This document shows positions 17,935-26,641 of a stretch of 64,000 bases of DNA, in pieces. This DNA comes from Prosthecobacter vanneervenii (lineage in GTDB: Bacteria > Verrucomicrobiota > Verrucomicrobiia > Verrucomicrobiales > Verrucomicrobiaceae), in contig NZ_JACHIG010000016.1 in NCBI RefSeq assembly GCF_014203095.1, forward strand, positions 28,401-92,400, given 5' to 3'. The position numbers were made by a program, and so were the translations under genes. Positions within the stretch are counted from its first letter, which is position 1. The number at the start of each line of letters is the position of its first letter. Below the pieces are notes generated by a model. It was not told the origin of the DNA, ran no database searches, and saw nothing but the letters and a program-made list of their open reading frames with translations.

Positions 17935-19359
17935 CTACGCCAGAATGCCCTTCACCACCTTCGCGGGCTCGACGCCGGTGAGGCGGAAGTCGAGACCCTG
18001 CGCACGGAAGGTGAAGCGCTCGTGGTCGATGCCGAGCTGGTGCATCACGGTCGCGTGCAGGTCGCGGACATGGACGGGATTTTCGGCCACGTTGTAGCTG
18101 AAGTCATCCGTAGCACCGTAGGTGATGCCAGGCTTGATCCCGCCGCCGGCCATCCACATGGTGAAGCAACGCGGGTGGTGATCGCGGCCAGCCTCGGGGC
18201 TGTCCCACTTGCCCTGGCCTGCGACGCCCCGGCCAAATTCGCCGCCCCAGAGCACGAGGGTGTCATCGAGAAGGCCGCGCTGCTTGAGGTCTTTGATGAG
18301 TGCCGCGCTGGGCTGGTCGGTGTCGCGGCAGCGGGCGGTGCACCAGCTCGGGAGCCGGCTGTGGTGGTCCCAGTCAGGATGGAAAAGCTGGATGAAGCGA
18401 ACGCCACGCTCGGCGAGACGGCGGGCGAGGATGCAGTTGGCCGCATAACTTCCGGCGCGGCGTGAGTCGGGGCCGTACATGTCAAAGACGTGATCGGGCT
18501 CGTCGCTGAGGTCGGTCAGCTCCGGCACGCTGCTCTGCATGCGGTAGGCCATTTCATACTGGCGGATGCGGGTGGTGATCTCGGGGTCGTGCGTCTTCTC
18601 AAAGCGCATCTGGTTCAGCTCCGCGAGACCATCCAGCATGCCACGGCGCAGATGGCGTGGCAGGCCTTCGGGGTCGGTGAGATAGAGCACGGGGTCTTTG
18701 GAGTTGCGCAGCTTCACACCCTGATAGCGCGATGGGAGGAAACCGCTGCCCCAGTAATGATCGTAGAGCGGCTGGTCGCTCGGGCGCTGCATCTTGGAGA
18801 TGAGCACGAGGTAGTCGGGCAGGTTGCGGTTCAGGCTGCCGAGGCCGTAGCTGATCCATGAGCCCATGCTGGGGCGACCAGGGAGTTGGTGGCCGGTGAG
18901 AAATTGCGTCATGGCCGGCGCGTGGTTGATCTGGTCTGTCGTCATCGACTTGATGAAGCAGAGATCGTCCGCCACGCCCTGCAGGTGCGGAAGCCATTCG
19001 CTGATGGTGGCGCCGCTTTTGCCGCAGCGGCTGAACTGGGTGAGCCCCGGCAGGATGAGCTGCTTCTGGTTCGCCGTCATGGTGGTGAGGCGCTGGCCCT
19101 GCCGCACCGATTCCGGCAGCTCCGTTCCCGCCAGCCGCATGAGACCGGGCTTATGATCATAGAGCTCCAGCTGCGAAGGCCCGCCCGAATGCGTGAGGAA
19201 GATGACGCGCTTGGCCTTGGGTGCGAAATGAGGTAGCGAGGGAAGGCCCGGCACTTCCGGCTGCTCAGCGAGCGCGTGCAGCGCCATCGCGCCGACGGAG
19301 ATGCCGGTGCACTGGCCGAGGAAGTAGCGCCGTGTGGTGTTGAGGGAGGATTCACTCAT
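17935..19359 (-). CDS. DUF1501 family protein (Tat-exported sulfatase-like)
   Basis: A 474-residue protein with a twin-arginine-like signal (TTRRYFLGQ). It is a DUF1501 protein, an alkaline-phosphatase/sulfatase-fold family abundant in planctomycetes and verrucomicrobia; recognisable stretches are IFLTHSGGPSQLELYDHKP, LPDYLVLIS and LVLWGGEFGR. It starts inside the end of the PSD1 gene (8-base overlap, ATGAGTGA), which is the usual pairing for these families. No reaction has been established for DUF1501; the pair is suspected to process sulfated or complex glycans or to work in an extracytoplasmic redox complex. Confidence 0.9.
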   Translation of the reverse strand: MSESSLNTTRRYFLGQCTGISVGAMALHALAEQPEVPGLPSLPHFAPKAKRVIFLTHSGGPSQLELYDHKPGLMRLAGTELPESVRQGQRLTTMTANQKQLILPGLTQFSRCGKSGATISEWLPHLQGVADDLCFIKSMTTDQINHAPAMTQFLTGHQLPGRPSMGSWISYGLGSLNRNLPDYLVLISKMQRPSDQPLYDHYWGSGFLPSRYQGVKLRNSKDPVLYLTDPEGLPRHLRRGMLDGLAELNQMRFEKTHDPEITTRIRQYEMAYRMQSSVPELTDLSDEPDHVFDMYGPDSRRAGSYAANCILARRLAERGVRFIQLFHPDWDHHSRLPSWCTARCRDTDQPSAALIKDLKQRGLLDDTLVLWGGEFGRGVAGQGKWDSPEAGRDHHPRCFTMWMAGGGIKPGITYGATDDFSYNVAENPVHVRDLHATVMHQLGIDHERFTFRAQGLDFRLTGVEPAKVVKGILA

Positions 19360-22267
19360 GGGTGATGGCTTCGTCGAGGTTGAGCACCAGGCTGGCCACG
19401 AGCGTGTGCGCGGCGAGTTCGGGTGTGGTTTGCAGCTTGCGGGCGTCTTCGGGATGGGCGCGGTAGTGGGCCAGTGCGCTGTCGAGTTCGCGCTCGAGTA
19501 CGGTCAGCTCCTTGGCGGTAGGCTGGCGGGTCAGGACGGACTGGCAGAGAAGCGGCAGGCGGTCTTCCGTCTTCGCGGCCAGCATGCGTTTGGCCAGTGC
19601 ACGGGAGGCTTCCATCATGGTCTCGTCATTGAGCAGGGTGAGTGCCTGCAGCGGTGTGTTGGTGCGGGTCATGGCCACCTCGCACACGCGGCGCTGGGCG
19701 CTGTCGAAGAGGAAGGTGGGGGCGATGCTGCGGCGCCAGAAGGCATACAGCGTGCGGCGGTGCTGAGCCGCGCCCTGGCTGGGCTCGTAGGTGAAGCGGC
19801 CCATGAAGATCTCCTCCCACACGCCATCCGGCTGGTAGGGGCGTACAGGTGGTCCGCCGAGGGCGGGATTGAGAAGGCCGGAGGAAGCGAGCGCGGCATC
19901 GCGGATCATCCAGGCAGGCAGGCGGAAGCGTGGGCCGCGTGAGAGCAGGAGGTTCTGAGGATCGAAGGCGTCTGTGCGGTCGGAGGACTGCTGATAGGTC
20001 GCGCTGGTGACGATGAGCTTGATCAGCTTCTTCACATCCCAGCCGTTTTCCATGAAATCCACGGCCAGCCAGTCGAGCAGTTCGGGGTGCGTGGGGCGCT
20101 GGCCTTGCAGACCAAAGTCATCCGGCGTGCGCACAAGACCAGCCCCAAAGAACATCTGCCAGATGTGGTTCACAAACACACGCGCGGTCAGCGGATTGTC
20201 CTTGGACGTGATCCACTTCGCGAGGCCAATACGATCCCGCGCCAGACCTGCGGGCCAGGGGGCGATAGCGGCGGGCACATCGCGCTGGACGACATCGCCT
20301 TTCTTGTCCCAGACACCGCGCACGAGCACGTTCGTCACACGCGGCTCTTTGCGCTCGGCCAGCACCATGACATTCAGTTTGCCGGCAGCGGCCTGAACTT
20401 CCTTGAGCTGCGCGGTGGCGCGATCCAGCGAAGCCTTGGCAAACTGGTAGGGAGTGTAGTCTTCCAGAAACTGCGCCATCAGGCGCTCGCTTTCGACTTT
20501 GCCAGCGGCAAGCTGTTCGAGAGGCGTGGGACCAAGCTCGCGCACAGCGGGGCCAGGTTGGTCGGTGGCGGAGACGCGGAAGCTGGCGATGTTGGCATCG
20601 CCATTCGTCGAGCGCTGGCGAAGTTCCAAAATCAGCTCCTCATCGCTCTCGAGTTCGAGGGGTTCGGCGAGGCCGTAGAGCGCGGTGTGCGGCTGGTCTT
20701 TGGGAAAGCCCTTGGTGGTCCAGCCATTGCGCGGGTCGTCATCCAGCGTGCCTTTCACATCGCCATACTCGCGGGCCTTGCCTTCGACTTTGGTGTCGGC
20801 CACGGCGCTTTTAACGAGGATGTCGCGGATCTGGGAGCTGCCTCTGCGTCGCACCTGCACCTTGATGTCGGTGAGGATGAATTCGCCATCTTTGCCGCGT
20901 GAGAGCACGCCGTTTTGCGGCAGCACTTCGAGCTTCAAGCCGGTGAGACGCGGCAGCTTGAGGACGGAGATGAGGCGGTAGTCGTCTTGTTTGGGATTTG
21001 GCCCGCTGGCAGAGACGATGCCGTCTTTCGCTTGAGCCAGCCTGGAGCCTTCCTCGGACTCCACCGCACCGTGAATGACATGCCAGGCCTGGAAACCGTC
21101 CTTCACTTCTTTCTGACGCTCGGTCAGCCATTGGGAGAAGGGCTTCTCCGCATCCGCCCTGGCTCTGGCCTCCACGGGCTTGCGGGCATCGACGAGCTTC
21201 TGGGACTCCTCCACCGCGCGCTTCGCATACGGTGACTGATAACTGAAATACGGCTGCGCCTTGGTGCCTGCAGAGCCGTCTTCGTCGATGCTGTTGAAGA
21301 AGGCGTTGAGGCCGTAGTAGTCGTGCTGGGAGATGGGGTCAAACTTGTGCGAGTGGCACTGCGTGCAGCCGAGCGTGAGGCCCAGCCAGACGGTGCCGGT
21401 GGTGTTCACGCGATCGATCACGTAGTCGATGCGGGATTCCTCCTTGTCACGGCCGCCTTCACCGTTGGTCATGTGGTTGCGGTGAAAGCAGGTGGCCAGT
21501 TTTTGCTCAGGTGTGGCATTGGGCAGCAGATCGCCGGCAAACTGCTCGAGCGTGAACTGATCGAATCGCTTGTTCGCATTGAACGACTCCACCACGTAGT
21601 CGCGCCAGGGCCAGTTGGTGCGCGAGGCGTCGGACTGAAAGCCATCAGTGTCCGAGTAGCGTGCGGCATCCAGCCACCACATGGCCATGCGCTCGCCGAA
21701 ATGCGGGGAAGAGAGGAGGCTGTCGGCTAGATGCTCGATGCTGGATGCTTGATTCTGGATGCTGGATGGAGGCAGGCCGGTGAGGTCGAAGGAGAGGCGG
21801 CGGCGCAGAACGTACTCTGGGGCTTTGGGGGAAAGCGTACGGCCTTCTTTCGCGAGGCGGGCTTTGACGAAGAAGTCCACTGGATGGCCTTCGATCTTGG
21901 CCTTCAATGGTTTTTCGAGAGACCAGTGCTTGCCCCATTTCGCCCCTTCGGCGATCCAGCGTTTTAGCAGCGCGATCTGCTCGGCCTTGAGCGCGGGCTT
22001 GTGTGACTTGGGCGGCGGCATGATCTCCTCGGGATCGGTGCTGACGATTCGGGCCATGAAGTCGCCGGACTTCAGCACCTCGCGTGCGCCTTCCGCCGTG
22101 TCGAGCCGCAGGTCGGCCTTGCGATGGCCCGCGTCCTGGCCGTGGCAGGAGAGACAGTTGTCCGAAAGCAGCGGTAGCACCTCGCGGCTGAAGCTCACCG
22201 GCTCCGCATGAGCGGAAAACGAGAGGGCGAGGAGTGGCAGCAGGTATTTCGACATGAGACGCAACAT
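19352..22267 (-). CDS. PSD1 protein: planctomycete cytochrome c + DUF1549 + DUF1553
   Basis: A 971-residue exported protein. After a signal peptide (LPLLALSFSAHA) come a haem-binding CLSCH in the planctomycete-type cytochrome c domain (about residues 20-110), DUF1549 (about 130-335) with a second haem motif CTQCH followed by the typical HKFDPISQHDYY, a middle beta-rich region (about 400-570), and DUF1553 (about 675-930) with FVNHIWQMFFGAGLV and MTRTNTPLQALTLLND. The start at 22267 keeps a normal signal peptide; 22255 is an alternative. Together with DUF1501 it forms a two-gene operon. Electron transfer through two c-type haems is expected, the partner is unknown. Confidence 0.92.
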   Translation of the reverse strand: MLRLMSKYLLPLLALSFSAHAEPVSFSREVLPLLSDNCLSCHGQDAGHRKADLRLDTAEGAREVLKSGDFMARIVSTDPEEIMPPPKSHKPALKAEQIALLKRWIAEGAKWGKHWSLEKPLKAKIEGHPVDFFVKARLAKEGRTLSPKAPEYVLRRRLSFDLTGLPPSSIQNQASSIEHLADSLLSSPHFGERMAMWWLDAARYSDTDGFQSDASRTNWPWRDYVVESFNANKRFDQFTLEQFAGDLLPNATPEQKLATCFHRNHMTNGEGGRDKEESRIDYVIDRVNTTGTVWLGLTLGCTQCHSHKFDPISQHDYYGLNAFFNSIDEDGSAGTKAQPYFSYQSPYAKRAVEESQKLVDARKPVEARARADAEKPFSQWLTERQKEVKDGFQAWHVIHGAVESEEGSRLAQAKDGIVSASGPNPKQDDYRLISVLKLPRLTGLKLEVLPQNGVLSRGKDGEFILTDIKVQVRRRGSSQIRDILVKSAVADTKVEGKAREYGDVKGTLDDDPRNGWTTKGFPKDQPHTALYGLAEPLELESDEELILELRQRSTNGDANIASFRVSATDQPGPAVRELGPTPLEQLAAGKVESERLMAQFLEDYTPYQFAKASLDRATAQLKEVQAAAGKLNVMVLAERKEPRVTNVLVRGVWDKKGDVVQRDVPAAIAPWPAGLARDRIGLAKWITSKDNPLTARVFVNHIWQMFFGAGLVRTPDDFGLQGQRPTHPELLDWLAVDFMENGWDVKKLIKLIVTSATYQQSSDRTDAFDPQNLLLSRGPRFRLPAWMIRDAALASSGLLNPALGGPPVRPYQPDGVWEEIFMGRFTYEPSQGAAQHRRTLYAFWRRSIAPTFLFDSAQRRVCEVAMTRTNTPLQALTLLNDETMMEASRALAKRMLAAKTEDRLPLLCQSVLTRQPTAKELTVLERELDSALAHYRAHPEDARKLQTTPELAAHTLVASLVLNLDEAITHE

Positions 22268-22390
22268 GCTGAAACCAACGCGCTTGAACATGCAGGGTGC
22301 ATGCATTGGCTTTGGATAATCCTGAGATTTTTACGTGCAACCGCACTCTGGACGGCGATCAGAGACGTATCTGGCAGCAGCCATTTACTC

Positions 22391-22870
22391 ATGAGCAAGC
22401 CTCTCTCCAAACTGCAATCCGGCCTCGCGCTGGCCGGATTCGTCGTCGTCACCTTCTGTGCTCCGCTGCTGAGCGTGGTTGCGGGCTCCATGCCAGGAGC
22501 CTGGTATGCGGCGCTGCACAAACCCACATGGAATCCGCCGGCGTGGGTGTTTGGCCCCACGTGGACGCTGCTCTACACGCTGATGGCGGTGGCGGCGTGG
22601 CTGGTGTGGAAGCGCGCTGGCTTTTCAAAGCCCCTGCTGTTTTACTTTGTGCAGCTGGCGCTGAATGCAGCCTGGACGCCGATCTTCTTCGGCTTCCACT
22701 GGCTGGGAGTCTCAGTGGCGGTGATCGTGGCGCTGTGGCTCATGATTGCGGTCACGCTGGTTGCATTCCATCGCGTGCGCAATGCCGCAGGCTGGCTGCT
22801 GGTGCCGTATCTGATGTGGGTGTCCTTTGCTGCGGTGCTGAACGTCACTATCTGGCGGCTGAATGGTTGA
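22391..22870 (+). CDS. TspO/MBR family tryptophan-rich sensory protein
   Basis: A 159-residue membrane protein with five predicted helices. The family signature is clear: KPTWNPPAWVFGPTWTLLYTLM, with the proline/tryptophan cluster that binds porphyrins or cholesterol-like ligands, then NAAWTPIFF in helix 3. TspO proteins bind tetrapyrroles and take part in stress and porphyrin signalling. The ATG at 22391 gives the normal family length. It is followed after 6 bases by a DUF3253 gene, so the two are probably cotranscribed. Confidence 0.93.
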   Translation: MSKPLSKLQSGLALAGFVVVTFCAPLLSVVAGSMPGAWYAALHKPTWNPPAWVFGPTWTLLYTLMAVAAWLVWKRAGFSKPLLFYFVQLALNAAWTPIFFGFHWLGVSVAVIVALWLMIAVTLVAFHRVRNAAGWLLVPYLMWVSFAAVLNVTIWRLNG

Positions 22871-22876
22871 GAATCC

Positions 22877-23164
22877 ATGATGAAACCTGCACAAGCATGC
22901 TCAAAGCCTGCGGTGGTGGATGCGGCCGCCATTCGTGAATGCCTGCTGCGTCTGGCGGCGGGCCGGGGCGAGGGGGCCACCTACTGCCCCTCAGAGGCGG
23001 CGCGGCAGCTCAGCCGGGACTGGCGCCCGCTGATGCAGCCGGTGCGCGAGGTGGCGGCAGTGCTAGTGGATGAAGGGCTGCTGGTCTGCACACAGAAGGG
23101 CGTGCCTGCGGATCCGCTGGCCGCGCGTGGACCGATCCGGCTGGCGAGACCGGCAAAGGACTAG
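22877..23164 (+). CDS. DUF3253 domain protein (small winged-helix-like)
   Basis: A 95-residue protein. The core AIRECLLRLAAGRGEG, then TYCPSEAARQL, WRPLMQPVREVAAVLVDEG and the closing GPIRLAR are the hallmark of DUF3253, a small family found next to varied genes and predicted to have a winged-helix fold. No function is established. Two ATG codons in tandem (22877, 22880) could start it. It is probably in one operon with tspO. Confidence 0.85.
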   Translation: MMKPAQACSKPAVVDAAAIRECLLRLAAGRGEGATYCPSEAARQLSRDWRPLMQPVREVAAVLVDEGLLVCTQKGVPADPLAARGPIRLARPAKD

Positions 23165-23215
23165 CGTGCTCCTTGTGGAATCTACCTGGCAGCCATGCGC
23201 GTAACCCGATCCTGC

Positions 23216-23680
23216 ATGGCTGTGCACACCTTGTTTCATCAGCAGATCATCCCCGCGCCGCTGCCGGAGGTGTGGGCGTTTTTTTCCAATCCGCGAAACC
23301 TTTCCCGCATCACGCCGCCTGGGATGGGCTTCTCCACGGAAGAGAAAGATCTGCCGGACGCCATTCGGCCCGGGCTCATGATCACGCACCGGCTGCGGCC
23401 TCTGCTGGGAATTCCCATGACATGGCTCACGGAGATCACGCATGTGGTGGAGGGCAGGCGCTTTGTGGATGAGCAGCGCGTGGGGCCGTATGCGGTATGG
23501 CATCATGAGCATGACTTTGAGGACCTCGGCGATGGCCGCACGCAAACGACCGACCGCGTGACGTATGTGATGCCTTTCGGCCCGCTGGGAGAGCTGGCGC
23601 ATCCATGGCTGGTGGCACCGGAGCTCAAGCGCGTCTTTGCGCACCGAGAGAAAGCAATGCGGGAGATTTTCCCCGGCTGA
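23216..23680 (+). CDS. SRPBCC-family ligand-binding protein
   Basis: A 154-residue START/SRPBCC-fold protein. The first strand HTLFHQQIIPAPLPEVWAFF and FSNPRNLSRITPP are typical of the coenzyme-binding/polyketide-cyclase-like branch; YVMPFGPLGELAHPW is the conserved late segment and the end is the long C-terminal helix. Such proteins (sometimes annotated as cell division inhibitors) bind hydrophobic ligands. The ATG at 23216 fits the domain start; an upstream ATG at 23195 adds seven residues. It lies ahead of an SDR gene, a frequent pairing. Confidence 0.82.
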   Translation: MAVHTLFHQQIIPAPLPEVWAFFSNPRNLSRITPPGMGFSTEEKDLPDAIRPGLMITHRLRPLLGIPMTWLTEITHVVEGRRFVDEQRVGPYAVWHHEHDFEDLGDGRTQTTDRVTYVMPFGPLGELAHPWLVAPELKRVFAHREKAMREIFPG

Positions 23681-23760
23681 GGTTTGGGAGAGTCCACGCA
23701 GCACCGAGTGCCGTATCTGCTGGCTGACTTTCCACACCACACTCCCAAAACAAAACGCGC

Positions 23761-24579
23761 ATGAGTTCCAAAAAATGGCTGATCACCGGATGTTCGAGCG
23801 GCTTTGGCCGGGCGATTGCAGAGGCGGCGCTGGCGGCCGGGCAGAAGGTCATCGCCACAGCGCGTGATGTGCGCAGCATCGCGGATCTGGAAAAGCCAGG
23901 CAGCTGCGAGGTCATGGCGCTGGACATCACGGATGAGGCGAATATCCGCGAAGTGATCGCGGCGGCGGGAGCGCTGGATGTCATCGTGAACAACGCGGGC
24001 TATGGCCTGATCGGTGCGGTGGAGGAATGCAGCGACGAGCAGATCCGCCGCAGTCTGGAGACGAATTTCTTCGGCCCGCTGAACGTCATCCGCGCAGCGC
24101 TCCCGATGCTGCGGGTGCAGAAGCGCGGGCACATCGTGAACATCAGCGCAGCGGCGGCCATTTCGAACTACCCGGGCTTCGGCATCTACGGCGGGGCCAA
24201 GGCGGCGCTGGAGATGATGAGCGAGAGCCTGCGGCTGGAGCTGGCGCCTCTGGGCATCCACGTGACGCAGGTGCAGCCGGGGCCGTTCCGCACGGATTTC
24301 ATCGCACGCGGTTTGGAAAAGGCCGCCACGCAGATCGCCGACTATGATGGCAGCGCACGGAAATTTGCCACCTTTCTCGAAACCGTGAACGGCAAGCAGC
24401 CCGGCGATCCGGCGCGCGCCGCGCAAGCCATTGTGAAAATGGTGCTGGATGGCGAGCCCCCGCCACGCCTGCCGCTGGGCAAGTATGTGGTGAAGAAGAT
24501 GCGGGACAAAGCCGCAGCCCTCACACGCGAGGCAGAGCGCTGGGGCGACGTGGCTGGGGCGACGGATTTTTCCGGCTGA
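23761..24579 (+). CDS. SDR-family oxidoreductase
   Basis: A 272-residue short-chain dehydrogenase: TGCSSGFGRAIA near residue 9, NNAGYGLIGA near 77, catalytic serine in NISAAAAI and YGGAKAALE carrying the catalytic Tyr and Lys. It belongs to the branch often annotated as SDR family NAD(P)-dependent oxidoreductase with a long C-terminal part. The aspartate-free, arginine-containing TARDV after strand 2 suggests NADPH preference. Substrate unknown. Confidence 0.9.
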   Translation: MSSKKWLITGCSSGFGRAIAEAALAAGQKVIATARDVRSIADLEKPGSCEVMALDITDEANIREVIAAAGALDVIVNNAGYGLIGAVEECSDEQIRRSLETNFFGPLNVIRAALPMLRVQKRGHIVNISAAAAISNYPGFGIYGGAKAALEMMSESLRLELAPLGIHVTQVQPGPFRTDFIARGLEKAATQIADYDGSARKFATFLETVNGKQPGDPARAAQAIVKMVLDGEPPPRLPLGKYVVKKMRDKAAALTREAERWGDVAGATDFSG

Positions 24580-24652
24580 TCCTGTAGCCTGCATAGGGGA
24601 TGATCGTTTGTTCGACTTGCACGTGGATGCAGCGTAAGAAAGCCCTGCCTGC

Positions 24653-25693
24653 ATGAAAATCCCCGTATCCTATGATCTGAACGGCCGCCGCCGTTGCCTG
24701 TTGGTGCAGGACGGAGAGACCATTAGCATCGGCCGTGGAGCGGCCTGCAGCATTCAGGTGAGCGGAGAGGCTGTGGCAGAAGTGGAACTGACCGCCCAGC
24801 TCGTGAACCGCTGCGAGGTTGCGGTGGTGTACCCCGTCAATGGCGGCGTGCCCTACGCGCAGCCACTGCCATGGAAGACGACGCTGGGCGGCACCGAGGT
24901 GCAAATCATTCGGCCTGCCAGACCGGTGGCGGATGCGGTTGCCTCTGAGGAGAGAGCCATGGTGGTGCAGGGGCTCACCGAAGGAGAGATGCCGGTGATC
25001 CTGCGTCAGGATGAGCCGCTGCTGGTGGGTTCTGGCGCAGAATGCCAGTTGGTGATTTCAGATGCGGGCTGCCCGCCTTGCTTGCTGGCCCTTTGGGCGG
25101 CACCTGGAGGCAAAGTGCAGCTTCAGCTATTGGATGATTGCGCTACTGTGGGCTGGCTAGGACGTGCGGGCGAGAAGGAGGCGGTGCTGGAGCCTCCGCT
25201 GAGCCTGAGCATTAATGGCCGCATGCTCCTCATGAACAACAGCGCTGCGGCATCTGCCCAAGCTGTAGTAGCCAGACCTTTCATGCCAGGTACGTCGGTC
25301 ATGCCCAAAGTGTCCGCCGTTCTCCCCAAGAGTGCAGACAGCGGCCCGAAGATCATTTCCAAACAAGCGCAGGCGGAGGTACCCAAAGAAGAGGCTGCCA
25401 GACCGGGCCAAAAGACTATCCTGCATGTGGAGGCGCCGGCCCATCGCCCGGTGGTGCTGCAGCAGGCCAAGGCTCTGGCCACCTCTGAAGCGGCACCGCT
25501 GACCATGGAGGAGGCGCAAAAGGCCCACACCAAAACCGTGAGCCCCACCGCCTTCATCCTTTTCAGCTGGCTGCAGGTGGGAATGACGTATGCCGTGGCG
25601 TTTCTGCCGCAGCAGACTTTCCAGCTATGGGCTGCTGCCGGGGGCCTGCTGGCGCTGACGCTGCTGCTGGGACTGGCTGCACTGCTGAAGTGA
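24653..25693 (+). CDS. Membrane-anchored protein with FHA-like domains
   Basis: A 346-residue protein not recognised as a named family. Residues about 1-85 (ISIGRGAACSIQVSG) and about 105-205 (LLVGSGAECQLVISDAG, then LSINGRMLLM) each look like a forkhead-associated-type beta-sandwich with the G-x-G/S-x3-C start, but the usual SxxH of phosphothreonine-binding FHA domains is not obvious. A Pro/Ala/Lys-rich linker follows (about 215-290). The C-terminus has two hydrophobic helices (about 299-345). It lies just upstream of a sigma-factor operon in the same direction, so it may be part of an envelope signalling unit; this is inference. Confidence 0.6.
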   Translation: MKIPVSYDLNGRRRCLLVQDGETISIGRGAACSIQVSGEAVAEVELTAQLVNRCEVAVVYPVNGGVPYAQPLPWKTTLGGTEVQIIRPARPVADAVASEERAMVVQGLTEGEMPVILRQDEPLLVGSGAECQLVISDAGCPPCLLALWAAPGGKVQLQLLDDCATVGWLGRAGEKEAVLEPPLSLSINGRMLLMNNSAAASAQAVVARPFMPGTSVMPKVSAVLPKSADSGPKIISKQAQAEVPKEEAARPGQKTILHVEAPAHRPVVLQQAKALATSEAAPLTMEEAQKAHTKTVSPTAFILFSWLQVGMTYAVAFLPQQTFQLWAAAGGLLALTLLLGLAALLK

Positions 25694-25773
25694 GTGGTGA
25701 GGCAGCATGCGGCTGGTTTTTTCCACGCCGGTGTCATACAACACGATGGCCCGCGGCACTCAGCGGGAAATGA

Positions 25774-26307
25774 ATGGAACGCTCCATCGCCGACCAGCTC
25801 GAAACTCTGCATCCCGACGCCTTTGGCTGGGCGCTGCACTGCTGCGCTGGAAACCATGCGCGGGCGGAGGACGTGCTGCAAAACGCCTATCTCAAGCTGG
25901 CGCGGGAGCAGGCGTGGCACGACGGCCGCTCTGCTTTCAAAACCTGGTGGTTCGGAGTCATACGCCTCACTGCGCACGAGGAGTTTCGGCGGCTGCGCTA
26001 TCGCGAATCCTTGCTGGGCAGGCTGCTGCTGCAGATCTCCGGCCAGGAGCACGACCCCCGGCCCTCCCCTTCCCGCAAAATGGAGATGGACGAGCGCGCG
26101 GCGGAACTGCGGCGCTGCCTGGCTCAGCTGCCTGCACGGCAGGCGGAGGTGCTGCATCTGGTCTTCTATCAGGATCTGACACTCACCGAAGCGGCGGAGG
26201 TGATGCGTGTGAGCATCGGCTCCGTGCGCCAACATTATGAACGCGGCAAGGCGCGCCTGCGCAGCCTGCTGCAACCGGATACCACTCATGAAAGCCAACC
26301 CCGATGA
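25774..26307 (+). CDS. ECF-type RNA polymerase sigma factor
   Basis: A 177-residue sigma-70-family protein. Region 2 runs from about residue 12 to 75, with AEDVLQNAYLKLAR and TWWFGVIRLTAHEEFRR; region 4 is at about 115-165, with LPARQAEVLHLVFYQDLTLTEAAEVM and SIGSVRQHYERGKARL. It overlaps the next gene by 20 bases, which is the usual layout for an ECF factor and its membrane regulator. It probably directs transcription of an envelope-stress or related regulon. Confidence 0.9.
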   Translation: MERSIADQLETLHPDAFGWALHCCAGNHARAEDVLQNAYLKLAREQAWHDGRSAFKTWWFGVIRLTAHEEFRRLRYRESLLGRLLLQISGQEHDPRPSPSRKMEMDERAAELRRCLAQLPARQAEVLHLVFYQDLTLTEAAEVMRVSIGSVRQHYERGKARLRSLLQPDTTHESQPR

Positions 26308-26641
26308 CGATCTGCGCGCCCGCTTTGAACAGGCGCGCCGCTGTGACCGCCAAGATGCGCCCGCCTGGCGCCCGGCGCTGCTGGAGCAGAGCCCGATCCA
26401 GCGGCGCTCAAGCGCGCTCTGGAGCTGGAGCCCCGCTGCTCTAGCTGCAGCCTGTGCCGTCGTTCTGGCGGTTTTTCTCGGTGGCTCCCTCCATCATGAG
26501 CCAAAGCTCAGCGAGGCACTGCCGCCTCTCTTTGAAGCCCCGGCAGGCGAGCTTTTTGCCAGTTTGGAACCCTCTCCTCTGTCCTTTGAAGCTCCTTCCG
26601 ACTTTCTGCTAAACGACCACTTCAACCTCTCCCTACCATGA
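26288..26641 (+). CDS. Small single-span membrane protein, putative anti-sigma factor
   Basis: A 117-residue protein with a charged cytoplasmic N-terminus (about residues 1-40), one transmembrane helix (about 48-66, AALAAACAVVLAVFLGG) and a short outer segment rich in Ser/Leu/Glu. It begins within the sigma-factor gene and its stop overlaps the next start (ATGA). Position and topology are those of an anti-sigma factor, but the HxxxCxxC zinc motif is missing, so the role rests on context alone. Confidence 0.65.
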   Translation: MKANPDDDLRARFEQARRCDRQDAPAWRPALLEQSPIQRRSSALWSWSPAALAAACAVVLAVFLGGSLHHEPKLSEALPPLFEAPAGELFASLEPSPLSFEAPSDFLLNDHFNLSLP